From: Bacillota bacterium
GTDB taxonomy: Bacteria; Bacillota; Clostridia; Oscillospirales; Ruminococcaceae
Direction of reading: 5' to 3'
Assembly: GCA_023458875.1 (NCBI GenBank)
Contig: JAEWXO010000064.1
Span: forward strand, 1 to 16,764
DNA: 16,764 bases
Position numbers and translations under genes: made by a program. Positions 5,196-14,432 of this stretch are shown here, in pieces (position 1 is the stretch's first letter; the number at the start of each line of letters is the position of its first letter). The notes under the pieces were generated by a model that saw only the letters and a list, made by a program, of their open reading frames with translations, searched no databases and had not been told where the DNA came from.

Positions 5196-8100
5196 CTAAT
5201 ACTTATGGTCTGTAATAAACTCAATTATTTTAACTCCAACAATTTTTCCGTATTTCATAATTGGTTCATATACTATACGTCCTGTTCCTCTGCCTGGACC
5301 TGTTCCTGGAATATCAAGTGCTCTTTGTCCTGCTCTACCGTTCTTTAGAGCGTGATCGTTGTGATTTGACTTGTTCTTATCAAGAAAATCTCGTATAACT
5401 TTTAATATTTTATCACGCCAGTCAGGTGGTAGTTTTTTATTAAACTGTTTTCTTGCATTATCAGACCATTTTACAGTATCTGTATCAGGCGGAGCCTGAT
5501 TTGCATAAAAAATATTATCCCCGATCACTTCTTCATTAACAAAATCACGTATATTATTTGAAGTAATATTCTCAAAAGACGATTCACTTTCTATCCAATA
5601 AATTAGATTATTAATTCTAAGTGTATCAATTTGAGTTATTGCAGAAACTAACAACACGGTTGCAATAATATTATATCCTATCTTTATTACCATGGCATCA
5701 TAAGCGCGTTGCTCAGCATCGATAATACTGCTAACGGCTAGTCCAGCAGCCATAGCAAAATATCCACTCGGGTCAACATTCATTACCGGGTTTGCATTTG
5801 CGTAAAGATATTTATGAAGTGAAACCGGATCAAATATGCTTCCCTGGTATGTATCCATCGATACAAATGTACCTGTTGACGGATCCATATATCTTGCTCT
5901 GAGGTAGTAAAGTCCTGTTGCGTTGTCAAACTGTTCTCCGCAGTAAAGGTAACTGTTTTCTGTTTTACCTTCAGATGAAATCATGTTGCCCCATGCGTCG
6001 TAAACATAGCTGTCAGTTATATTGCCTTCTGAATCCGTAAGATATCTTACTGATCCGTGGCCGTCCGTTAAGTAGTATGAAACTACACCGTTGCGTTCCT
6101 GACTGATAAGTTCCGTTCCTCTTGTGTACCAGCACTTTAAGTTTCCGTCAGAACCGATTTCCGCGAGTACCTGTGTGAGACTTCCGTTGACATCATTGAG
6201 ATAAGTGATCGTTTCTGCTTCTGTTATCTTTGATGTTCTGTTTCCGGCATGATCATATGTGTACTCTTCAACTGAAACATTATTTCCTTCCTGCACTGTC
6301 GCACGAATCATTCTGTTTTCAGCATTGTAAGTAAATGATGAAACCTTTTCGCCTTCAGTTTTTACAATAAGATTTCCTGATGCATCGTATTCATATGAAA
6401 TATCATTTTCAGAGATAAGCTGATTCAGTTTATTGTATTTATACTCTGTTATGTTTCCGTTTTCTGTTTTTACAGTTCGGTTGCTTACCTTGTCATATTC
6501 ATAGCCATACTCTGTGACATTTCCTTCGCTGTCTGTTATTTTTTCGCCAGTCAGTCTGTAAAGTGAGTCATAAGTGTACTCTACCGTACGGTCAAGCTCT
6601 TCTGCTCTGATTCTTTCGCCGGCTTTTCCGAGACTGTACTTATATGATGCCACACAAATGCCGTTTTTGTCAACTGCTTTTTCTTCTGTCAGGCGGTTTA
6701 ATTCATCATAACTGTATGTAACTGTTATTCCGTTTGCATACTTAACCTCAGATCTGTTACCGTTTGCGTCATAGCTGTATATTGTTGCATATCCGTTTTT
6801 GTCAACTACCTTTACAGGTCTGTTCAGCTCATCATAGGAATATGTGTCTGTACCATAAGGTGTTTGAACTGATGTCAGTCTGTAATATTGATCATATCCA
6901 TATTGTACATATTTTCCATCAGGGTATACAACCTTTGTGAGTCCGTCTGAATCGTTATAGAAATATGACGTTGTACCTCTGTTGTCTCTTACTGATGAAA
7001 GCTTACCGTCAGAAGTATATGAATAGGAGTATGTCTGGTCTGCAGTTGTTTTGCTGACCATTCTGTCGTTTGCATCATAAGTGTATTTTGTTGTTTTTTC
7101 GCCGAAGTCTGATGAAGAAAGTACATTTCCGCTTATATCATAAGTTATATAAGCAGATACTCCTGCTGCATTTGTAGTCTTGACAACTCTTCCTGCATCA
7201 TCATAAACATAAGTTGTTTTTCTTCCTTCTGCGTCAGTTACGGATACAAGATTTCCGACTTCATCATAGGAATATCCTGTTTCGTTTCCAAGTGCATCAG
7301 TAACAGCTGTAAGTCTGTCTGCACCGTCATAGCTGTATGATGTAACGTTTCCGTTCTGGTCTGTCTGTGATGTCATTCTTCCTCTTGCATCAAATGCTGC
7401 TGAAGAAGAAGTCCCGTCCTGATAAACAACACCTGTTCTGTTTCCATTATCATCATAATTATATCTGATTACATTTCCCTTTGCATCAGTCATTGACGCG
7501 AGCTGTGCATGAGAATCGTAAGTAAATGAAACTCTGTTTCCAAGTGCATCTGTAATTGCAGTATTCTTTCCTGTCTTGTCATATTCATACTTTGTAACTG
7601 CTCCGTTCACATCAGTCTTTGATATGAGGTTGTAGTTTACATCGTATGAATAATTTTCAGTTAATCCGTTGAAATATTTCTTTTCAATAAGATTTCCGAC
7701 CTTGTCATAGGTCATTGATACTGTTCTTCCGAGTCGGTCAGTTGCTGTTAGATTATTTCCTTCAGCATCATAAGTAAATGATTCTGATGTTCCGTCTGAA
7801 TATTTTATCTTTGTTACATTTGCGAAATTATCATAATCATAGACAGTCTGTCTTCCCTTTTCATCTGTTTCACGAATAACCTTTCCGATAGAGTTGTATT
7901 CCTTTGAAACTATATTTCCGTTGCTGTCTACAACCTTTACTGCATTTCCGGCATCATCGTAAGTATAGTTTTCAGTATAGACTTTTTCCTCTCCTTCAGA
8001 TGTATAGGTAATCTTTTTAGAGATACAGTTGTCTGATGAATCATAAGTAAACTCTGAAACAGTACCTGCTCCGTTTGTTGCAGATATTACATTTCCTCTG

Positions 8101-11100
8101 CTGTCATAGGTCATATTCATGAATGTACCTATATCATCAGTTACTGACTTAAGTCTTCCTTTAGTATCATAATTATAATTTGTTACATTGCCAAGAGCAT
8201 CTGTAGTTTCTGATGTAAGACCCATTTCATTGTAACTGATTCTGAGTATGTCTGTTCCCATAGCGTTTACGGAAGTAATCATACCCTTGCTGTCATAACC
8301 GTTAGTTACTGTATTTCCTTCAGCGTCTGTCATTTTGAGAATAAGTCCGCTGTTGTCATAAGTGTATTCTTTCACGTTTCCGGCTGCATCTATCTGTTTA
8401 GTCTTGTTTCCGCGGCTGTCATACTCATATTTTACAGTATTACCGTTAGCGTCTGTCTGTGAAGTAACGTTTCCGTTTTCATCATAATTATAAACAGTGT
8501 TGTTACCGTTTCTGTCTGTAATTACTTCCTGTCGTCCTTCTATGTCGTGCGCATAAGTCATTTCATTTCCGGCTGAGTCAACAGTTTTTACAAGTCTTCC
8601 GTTTTCATCGTATTCATTTCTTGAAACAAGAATTCCCCTTGGATCATAAGTCTCTGTAATATAGTGGTCTTTGTATACAAATTTTGTTGCATTGCCTGCT
8701 TCATCAGTTACGCATACAAGATCTCCGTATATATCATACTCATAAGTAATCTTTTTGCCGTTATATCCTGTGATTTCAGTGATACGTCCCTCAGCATCAT
8801 AAGTAAACAGTACTGATTTGTCACCTGAACACTTTATACCGTCTTTTTCAAACTTTACAACTTCTCCGTTTGATGCTGTAATCTGAAGAAGTCCTGCGTT
8901 TATATCTATAAGATATTTTGTTCCGTCACTTCTTGTATAAACAAACATCTGTGGTTCATACAGTTCAATATCGTCTGTGTAAAGTGTATCTGTAAGGAAT
9001 ATCAGATTTGATGAAGATATATTGCATGCTTCAAGCTTTGATTTTGAACCGTTAAGTGCTTTGTATTCAACGTTGACATCATACGTGACAGGAATAAATA
9101 CTGATTTCTGAGGAGAAACAGTCATAGCGAATTCATCTCTGATGCCGTTACCAAGATCAACACTGATTCTGTGTGATTTTGCTTCCTTAATCTCATAAGT
9201 TGTTATAAACATACTTGAAGATATTTCCTGTTTCCAGTTCTTTGCAGGATTAGTGCTCATACTGATTGAAGCACTGGCTGTTGTCATATCCCATCCGTAT
9301 CCGAAGCATCCCTTCTGATTTCTTGTACGGCTGTCATAAGTTCTGACAACACTTACAGGAACGCCGTTTACATCAAAGTTCAGATCATTGAAGCTTAATG
9401 TGAAATTACCGATTTTAAGATTACCGCTTAAGTTTACCGTAATCATATCCTGTGCAGTATATTTATCACCGTAAGCTGTAAATCTGATATCATAATAGCC
9501 ATTAGTAAGAAGTGTAGTATCAAGTATACCTGAAACCTCGGACTTCTTTACAGAACTGTCTGATGCAAATATAACAAAACTGTTTTTACCTGCAGGTGAA
9601 TACTCAAACTTGTATCTGTTAAAGAATTCAGGAGACATTTCTGCTTTGAATTCTGTAGCATCCTTAAGTTCAGCCATTTCTTCAGGTGTTGTAATGATGC
9701 ACATAAATGCTTCTGCAGGAGCTGTCTGTTTGTGTCTGACTTCAGCTGTTACATTCTGCTTTGCTGATGCTTTATCATTTCCGGCAGCCAGAGTAACGAT
9801 ATATTTTCCTTCGTCAAACATGGATGAATCAACAGATACTGAAATACTGTCATCGTTTCCTACAGTGCCTGTTTTAATTACTTTCTGTTCTCCGTTTTTT
9901 TCTGCACTGCTTATGCTGAGCTCATATTTTGCATTTCTGAGTAACGGATCTGTTTTTGCTTCAATTCTGAGAACTTCGTCGGATTTTACAGTATTCTGAG
10001 GCTTATTGAATATTATCAGACTGTCAGTATCCGGATTCTGCTCAGGATCAGACGGAACAGTATTAGAAACAATATATGTTGCATTTGCATATGTTGTATT
10101 TCCGCCGTTATCGGTAACTGTAAGTCTTACTTCATAAGTACCATCCTCAATAATGAAAGTATCCCATACACCAAGCACGGAACCTCTTATCTCCTCAAGT
10201 GATGATACAAGCGGTATATAGTTCTGTGTTCCGGATTTTCTGTATTCAAGAACATACCTTCTCATTGCTGTTTCATCAAAAGCTGAGCCTACAACTGAAA
10301 CCTTTCCGGAAACCTTCTGATTATTTTCCGGAGCAGTTATTTCGGCAGTCGGTGCTGTATGGTCAGAATTATCCTCAAATATTATTTCAATACTCTTTTC
10401 GCTTCTGCCGCCAAGTGCGTCAACCGTCTGCACCTTTAATACAACAATTCCAGGCTTGCTCTCAGTAAATCTGATTTTTACCGGACCATCTGCAACAAGA
10501 TCGTCATTCTTGAACACCTTGACTTCAACAAGACCGTCCTTGTCCTCTGCTGTTATATCAACATTTACAATCTCGCCGATTTCAGCTTTCTGAGCTGATG
10601 TATTAATCCTGATCTCAGCAGGAGTATCTGTTTTCTCCGGAACTTCAGGTTCTTTTCCCGGTTCCGTAATATTTTCATCAGAAGAATCCAATACTTCATT
10701 TTTTTCTATTTTAAGTTCAATTCTGCAGTATGCTTTGTTTTTTGCCTTATCAGAAGCTTCAATCATGATTGTGTAGTCGCCGTCACCGTCATGCTTAAAT
10801 GAAACAATCTCTGAATCATTCACTTCGCTTCCTGAGCTGTAAATATCAGTAAACTCTTCGGATCCGTTCATTGCATAGCTTACTTTATAGCTGTCAAATG
10901 CAGTATCGTCCTTAACTGTACCGTTAATTTTAATAGTATCACCAGTTACTGTAATGTCCTTCTCAGTATCAATTATGATATCCGGAGCTTTAAGATCACG
11001 TCTGTCAGTAACTGTTACAGTCTGGACAACTGAACCAGGATTGTTGTAAACGTCTGCACATTCGGCCTTTATTACAATATCGCCTTCAGTGTCACAATTA

Positions 11101-14100
11101 TAAACAAAGCTTCCCTGATATCTGGATATGAGTTTGTCGTTTATATACATTCTAATCCATGCAATACCAGTGTTATCTTCAGCTGAAACTGACACAATTA
11201 TTTCATCACCGACTCCAGGCGCTGAATCAGATGCAGTTACCTTGATGACTGGCGGTTCTTCATCAGTATATGTTTCGGTTTCTTCAGTCTTCTGCGCAGA
11301 AATCATTTCAATACAAGGAACACTCCACGCGCCCTGTTCGTCACAAACTGTATATTTCTGGAGATATAGCTGATTAGCCTCAATGAGTTTCGGTACTGTT
11401 CCTTCTGTCCAGTCCGAATCATCTATACATTTCCATTCAAACTTTTCTTCAGCTATACCTTTGTTGTTTTTGCTGAGTGCATCAGCATCAGAAGCACTGA
11501 ATTTAAGCTCACATACAAACTTATCCGGTACTGATGATACAGAAATTTCTGAGCTTATCTGCGCAGTCGGTCTGCTGTGAACGTAAAGTCCGTCTGTCCA
11601 CTGAACCTTTTCCGACCACTTCTTATACGAATCAAGGGCAGCATTGCTGTTTGTAGGGTCATCAAGGAATCTTGACCAGATCCTGTAAAGGCCTGTATTT
11701 TCAAATACAGAAGGAGTCTCGTTTACCGTATATCTGCCGCTTGTACCCTTGCTGTTCTCATATACAGAAGCATCGAGCTCATATTCCCATTCTTCCTGAC
11801 CTACCGGGTCATTTTCCTTATCAACAAAGCTGTTACTGTACTCTACTTCATCAGATGTTGTTATCATATCATCTATTTCATAATCAATACCTGACAGTGA
11901 GTTAAGTATATAATTCTTAATAATATCCTTGTTCTTCAGAACATCATACCAGTCAGAATATATACCGTCTGCTGATTTCAGGAGCATATCATACTGTTCC
12001 TTTGAAGCTACTGTTCCAAGTCCGATAAACTTTGTATCGTTTTCGATAAGTGACTTTACAGCTGAACCAACATACTGATTGTCATTGAGATCAAAAATTC
12101 TGTTCTTGCTGAGATTTATTACAAAATGCTCTGCAGAATCTCTCCAGTCATTGTTATTCAGAACTTCACTGAGCTCACTTCCGTTTACAGTCGACATTCT
12201 GATATTGCTGAATGTAAAATATGACTGCTGACTGCATGAGTGTGAGCCGTGACAGATAATAGGTCCGAATCCTGTTCCGCTTTCACCTTTTGTCTCAGGA
12301 AGCAGGTAATTATCGACCAGAACATTGTCATTAATATATACTGACAGAATACTGTCATTTGCAATAATCTTTACGTTATAATCATCGTATACGTTCTTAA
12401 CAGGATAAACCGCTATTCGCTTGCCGGCTGAATATACAGATCCCCAACCGCCGTTTCTGAATTGCTCAACATCCATGTTGTCAAACTGAACAAGATTAAA
12501 TCCATTTGCTGAAAGAATAATTGCAAAACCTGTCATCAGACTTGTTATTACAGGCTTAGCTGACGGATCTTCAGACTGCTGAATGTTCTCTCGTATAGCG
12601 GTATTGAAGAGAAATCCGCCGCCCTCCATACTGTGCCAGTCAGTTTTGTCTCTGACCATATCAAATGAAAGTATTCTTTTTGCCTTTATACCGTCGTCAA
12701 CAAACAGCCAGTCACGAAGAGGTGCAACGCTGTATCCGACCATTTTAATTGAATCATTTTCATAAAGTATATGCTTTGGCAAAGTAGGAAGATATCTGTC
12801 AGAATAATTTTCATGATCATACTCTGTCCACGCAAACTTGTCCTTTGCTGTAAGAGTAGATGTCGATACTGTCCTGAGATTGACTGAATAACCTTTTGAC
12901 TCAAGATCGGTTTTTACTTCGTTAATATTTTTATTGAGAGTATTGATATCTTCAATCTCAGCATTACCGACAGTAACGACTATATCAACATTTTTGGCTT
13001 TTTCTATACCTGAATATGAGTCAGGTGCCTCGTTTGTCACCTCTACTGAAGCTGAAATCCCTTCATTTACTGATGTATCGGAAACAAGGTAAGCATCTTC
13101 AGAAAGAAGTGACGGAATGGTGTCCTCAAAATATTCGGCAACAGTAAGCTTAAATTTATATTTTCCTACAGAACCGGCAGTATAGGTTACTTTCTTTTCG
13201 TTTCCGGCTTTGAAAATTACTTCATTTTCATCTGAAAAATCTCCGTCGTTATTACTGTCGAAAAGTACGGACCATACACGGCTTCCGATATTGTCTCCGT
13301 CAGGAGAATATGATGTGTCCTCGAGTACAATATCTGCTTTTCCGTCTTCATTTCTTCCGACAGAATCGTATTCATTCCAGAAACCGGCTACCGGAGCTAT
13401 ATCTTCAGTAACATTGATTGCTTCAAAGTACTTTACATTTTTTCCATCCTTGTCTTTTCCCGACAGGCATATATGGTATATACCAGGCTCTGTAATAATA
13501 AGATTTTTCTTTGTCTGTGACGAGCCTGCTTCATCAATTTTTATGCTGTCTGATGAAGCCGGAGAATCGGCATAAAAATCCCAATTGAGCGAATCGATAT
13601 CTATGTCTTTAAGACCAAAGCTTTCTGAAATGTCAAGAGTGATTTTTCTGTTCTGCCTGTATGTGCCCTCAAAACCGGCAAATACAATTTCAGGACCGAA
13701 GGTAATAAGTGATGAATCCATATCTGATATACGGTTCATTTTTAAATCTGTGCCGTTTAGCTCAATATTCTTTGCAATTACAGCGCCGTTTATGGTAAGG
13801 TTCTTTGCATTTATTTCAACAGTTCCTTCCGGAGCATAAATAATACCGTTGATTGTAAGATTTGTACCCTGAACTGTGATATTTCCGTCTGATGAATACA
13901 GGAAAATTTCACTGTCATCACTGTTTTTTACAGCATCATACTGAATATCACCGTCGGCTCTGATATACCCCTTTCCGCTGAATGATGTTCTGTCAATCCA
14001 CAGACCGCCCATTGCATGAACAGAATTATCAAGACTGTACTCAGAAGTATTTATCACTGATTTTTTACCGGTATATACCTTTTTGTAATTAACAGCATTT

Positions 14101-14432
14101 TCAAGCTGTTTTCTGTAATCCGGCATAACTGTGCGCATATCTGATTTTTCCAGAGCCTGCACACTTCCGGATATTTTATCAGAATTTAGCGTGTCATTTA
14201 CATAACAGGTGCCGTTTCCGAGATATTTAAACTCATTTCCTGAAAATACATTGCCGTTTATTGAAGCACTGTTCATATTCAGCACAATATTGTTTTCTGA
14301 ATATATTGTATAATCGGTATTAAGTGACAGTGCAAAAACGCTTTCAGGAAATGCCGAAACGCCGATCTGGACTGTCATAGAAAGAGAGAGCGCAAGAGCG
14401 AGGGCTTTTTTTAATATTTTTTTATGCTTCAT
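5196..14432 (-). CDS. Giant secreted Rhs/YD-repeat polymorphic toxin, RelE/ParE-like C-terminal tip
   Basis: The protein has 3078 residues. ATG 14432-14430 has AAAGGAG 7 bases upstream. Residues 1-34 are a Sec signal peptide (basic start, Leu/Ala core, cut near SVFA). Residues 35-240 show short repeating beta strands like a beta-helix (NGIIYAPEGTVEINAKNLTI). PKD/Ig-like segments follow, then a lectin-like region (about 545-750) and more Ig-like domains (about 1060-1455) with a Pro/Glu-rich linker near 1250. Rhs proper begins near 1670, with YDSRTRNQKGCFGYGWDM at about 1697-1714. About forty YD repeats (1870-2730) form the cocoon that encloses the toxin in known Rhs proteins. The core ends with DPSGYF at 2887-2892. 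The 186-residue tip has a hydrophobic helix (about 2915-2932), then a 92-residue end with VKWSDNARKQFNKKLPPDWR, HALKNGRAG and RIVYEP, which resembles RelE/ParE ribonuclease-type toxins. No HINT domain or cell-wall anchor is seen. WapA of Bacillus is the closest functional model. Confidence 0.9.
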   Translation of the reverse strand: MKHKKILKKALALALSLSMTVQIGVSAFPESVFALSLNTDYTIYSENNIVLNMNSASINGNVFSGNEFKYLGNGTCYVNDTLNSDKISGSVQALEKSDMRTVMPDYRKQLENAVNYKKVYTGKKSVINTSEYSLDNSVHAMGGLWIDRTSFSGKGYIRADGDIQYDAVKNSDDSEIFLYSSDGNITVQGTNLTINGIIYAPEGTVEINAKNLTINGAVIAKNIELNGTDLKMNRISDMDSSLITFGPEIVFAGFEGTYRQNRKITLDISESFGLKDIDIDSLNWDFYADSPASSDSIKIDEAGSSQTKKNLIITEPGIYHICLSGKDKDGKNVKYFEAINVTEDIAPVAGFWNEYDSVGRNEDGKADIVLEDTSYSPDGDNIGSRVWSVLFDSNNDGDFSDENEVIFKAGNEKKVTYTAGSVGKYKFKLTVAEYFEDTIPSLLSEDAYLVSDTSVNEGISASVEVTNEAPDSYSGIEKAKNVDIVVTVGNAEIEDINTLNKNINEVKTDLESKGYSVNLRTVSTSTLTAKDKFAWTEYDHENYSDRYLPTLPKHILYENDSIKMVGYSVAPLRDWLFVDDGIKAKRILSFDMVRDKTDWHSMEGGGFLFNTAIRENIQQSEDPSAKPVITSLMTGFAIILSANGFNLVQFDNMDVEQFRNGGWGSVYSAGKRIAVYPVKNVYDDYNVKIIANDSILSVYINDNVLVDNYLLPETKGESGTGFGPIICHGSHSCSQQSYFTFSNIRMSTVNGSELSEVLNNNDWRDSAEHFVINLSKNRIFDLNDNQYVGSAVKSLIENDTKFIGLGTVASKEQYDMLLKSADGIYSDWYDVLKNKDIIKNYILNSLSGIDYEIDDMITTSDEVEYSNSFVDKENDPVGQEEWEYELDASVYENSKGTSGRYTVNETPSVFENTGLYRIWSRFLDDPTNSNAALDSYKKWSEKVQWTDGLYVHSRPTAQISSEISVSSVPDKFVCELKFSASDADALSKNNKGIAEEKFEWKCIDDSDWTEGTVPKLIEANQLYLQKYTVCDEQGAWSVPCIEMISAQKTEETETYTDEEPPVIKVTASDSAPGVGDEIIVSVSAEDNTGIAWIRMYINDKLISRYQGSFVYNCDTEGDIVIKAECADVYNNPGSVVQTVTVTDRRDLKAPDIIIDTEKDITVTGDTIKINGTVKDDTAFDSYKVSYAMNGSEEFTDIYSSGSEVNDSEIVSFKHDGDGDYTIMIEASDKAKNKAYCRIELKIEKNEVLDSSDENITEPGKEPEVPEKTDTPAEIRINTSAQKAEIGEIVNVDITAEDKDGLVEVKVFKNDDLVADGPVKIRFTESKPGIVVLKVQTVDALGGRSEKSIEIIFEDNSDHTAPTAEITAPENNQKVSGKVSVVGSAFDETAMRRYVLEYRKSGTQNYIPLVSSLEEIRGSVLGVWDTFIIEDGTYEVRLTVTDNGGNTTYANATYIVSNTVPSDPEQNPDTDSLIIFNKPQNTVKSDEVLRIEAKTDPLLRNAKYELSISSAEKNGEQKVIKTGTVGNDDSISVSVDSSMFDEGKYIVTLAAGNDKASAKQNVTAEVRHKQTAPAEAFMCIITTPEEMAELKDATEFKAEMSPEFFNRYKFEYSPAGKNSFVIFASDSSVKKSEVSGILDTTLLTNGYYDIRFTAYGDKYTAQDMITVNLSGNLKIGNFTLSFNDLNFDVNGVPVSVVRTYDSRTRNQKGCFGYGWDMTTASASISMSTNPAKNWKQEISSSMFITTYEIKEAKSHRISVDLGNGIRDEFAMTVSPQKSVFIPVTYDVNVEYKALNGSKSKLEACNISSSNLIFLTDTLYTDDIELYEPQMFVYTRSDGTKYLIDINAGLLQITASNGEVVKFEKDGIKCSGDKSVLFTYDAEGRITEITGYNGKKITYEYDIYGDLVCVTDEAGNATKFVYKDHYITETYDPRGILVSRNEYDENGRLVKTVDSAGNEMTYAHDIEGRQEVITDRNGNNTVYNYDENGNVTSQTDANGNTVKYEYDSRGNKTKQIDAAGNVKEYTYDNSGLILKMTDAEGNTVTNGYDSKGMITSVNAMGTDILRISYNEMGLTSETTDALGNVTNYNYDTKGRLKSVTDDIGTFMNMTYDSRGNVISATNGAGTVSEFTYDSSDNCISKKITYTSEGEEKVYTENYTYDDAGNAVKVVDSNGNIVSKEYNSIGKVIRETDEKGRQTVYDYDNFANVTKIKYSDGTSESFTYDAEGNNLTATDRLGRTVSMTYDKVGNLIEKKYFNGLTENYSYDVNYNLISKTDVNGAVTKYEYDKTGKNTAITDALGNRVSFTYDSHAQLASMTDAKGNVIRYNYDDNGNRTGVVYQDGTSSSAAFDARGRMTSQTDQNGNVTSYSYDGADRLTAVTDALGNETGYSYDEVGNLVSVTDAEGRKTTYVYDDAGRVVKTTNAAGVSAYITYDISGNVLSSSDFGEKTTKYTYDANDRMVSKTTADQTYSYSYTSDGKLSSVRDNRGTTSYFYNDSDGLTKVVYPDGKYVQYGYDQYYRLTSVQTPYGTDTYSYDELNRPVKVVDKNGYATIYSYDANGNRSEVKYANGITVTYSYDELNRLTEEKAVDKNGICVASYKYSLGKAGERIRAEELDRTVEYTYDSLYRLTGEKITDSEGNVTEYGYEYDKVSNRTVKTENGNITEYKYNKLNQLISENDISYEYDASGNLIVKTEGEKVSSFTYNAENRMIRATVQEGNNVSVEEYTYDHAGNRTSKITEAETITYLNDVNGSLTQVLAEIGSDGNLKCWYTRGTELISQERNGVVSYYLTDGHGSVRYLTDSEGNITDSYVYDAWGNMISSEGKTENSYLYCGEQFDNATGLYYLRARYMDPSTGTFVSMDTYQGSIFDPVSLHKYLYANANPVMNVDPSGYFAMAAGLAVSSIIDAEQRAYDAMVIKIGYNIIATVLLVSAITQIDTLRINNLIYWIESESSFENITSNNIRDFVNEEVIGDNIFYANQAPPDTDTVKWSDNARKQFNKKLPPDWRDKILKVIRDFLDKNKSNHNDHALKNGRAGQRALDIPGTGPGRGTGRIVYEPIMKYGKIVGVKIIEFITDHKY
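5758..6250 (-). repeat. Direct repeat, main-gene copy of the conserved Rhs core end
   Basis: This is the gap-free partner of 3751-4243. It encodes about residues 2728-2892 of the main Rhs protein, from the last YD repeat to DPSGYF. The repeat ends sharply where the variable toxin tip begins. Confidence 0.9.
6250..8815 (-). repeat. Coding array of about forty degenerate YD repeats
   Basis: A period of roughly 60-65 bases encodes units of the type YDxxGNxxxxTDxxGNxxxY. Units differ in sequence but the Tyr-Asp and Gly-Asn positions recur throughout. One unit is lengthened (TSEGEEKVYTENYTYDD, near 7980). This is part of the Rhs protein and not a separate element; its low-level redundancy may promote recombination. 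Confidence 0.85.

Noticed and set aside
6250..8815. Periodic repeats considered as a CRISPR array or satellite
   Set aside because: They are in-frame, degenerate YD protein repeats without identical repeat units or unique spacers.
9610..13839. Several plus-strand open frames of 60-130 codons opposite the Rhs gene
   Set aside because: They lie opposite a continuous 3078-codon gene, lack ribosome binding sites and show low-complexity, Ser-rich composition typical of antisense shadows.
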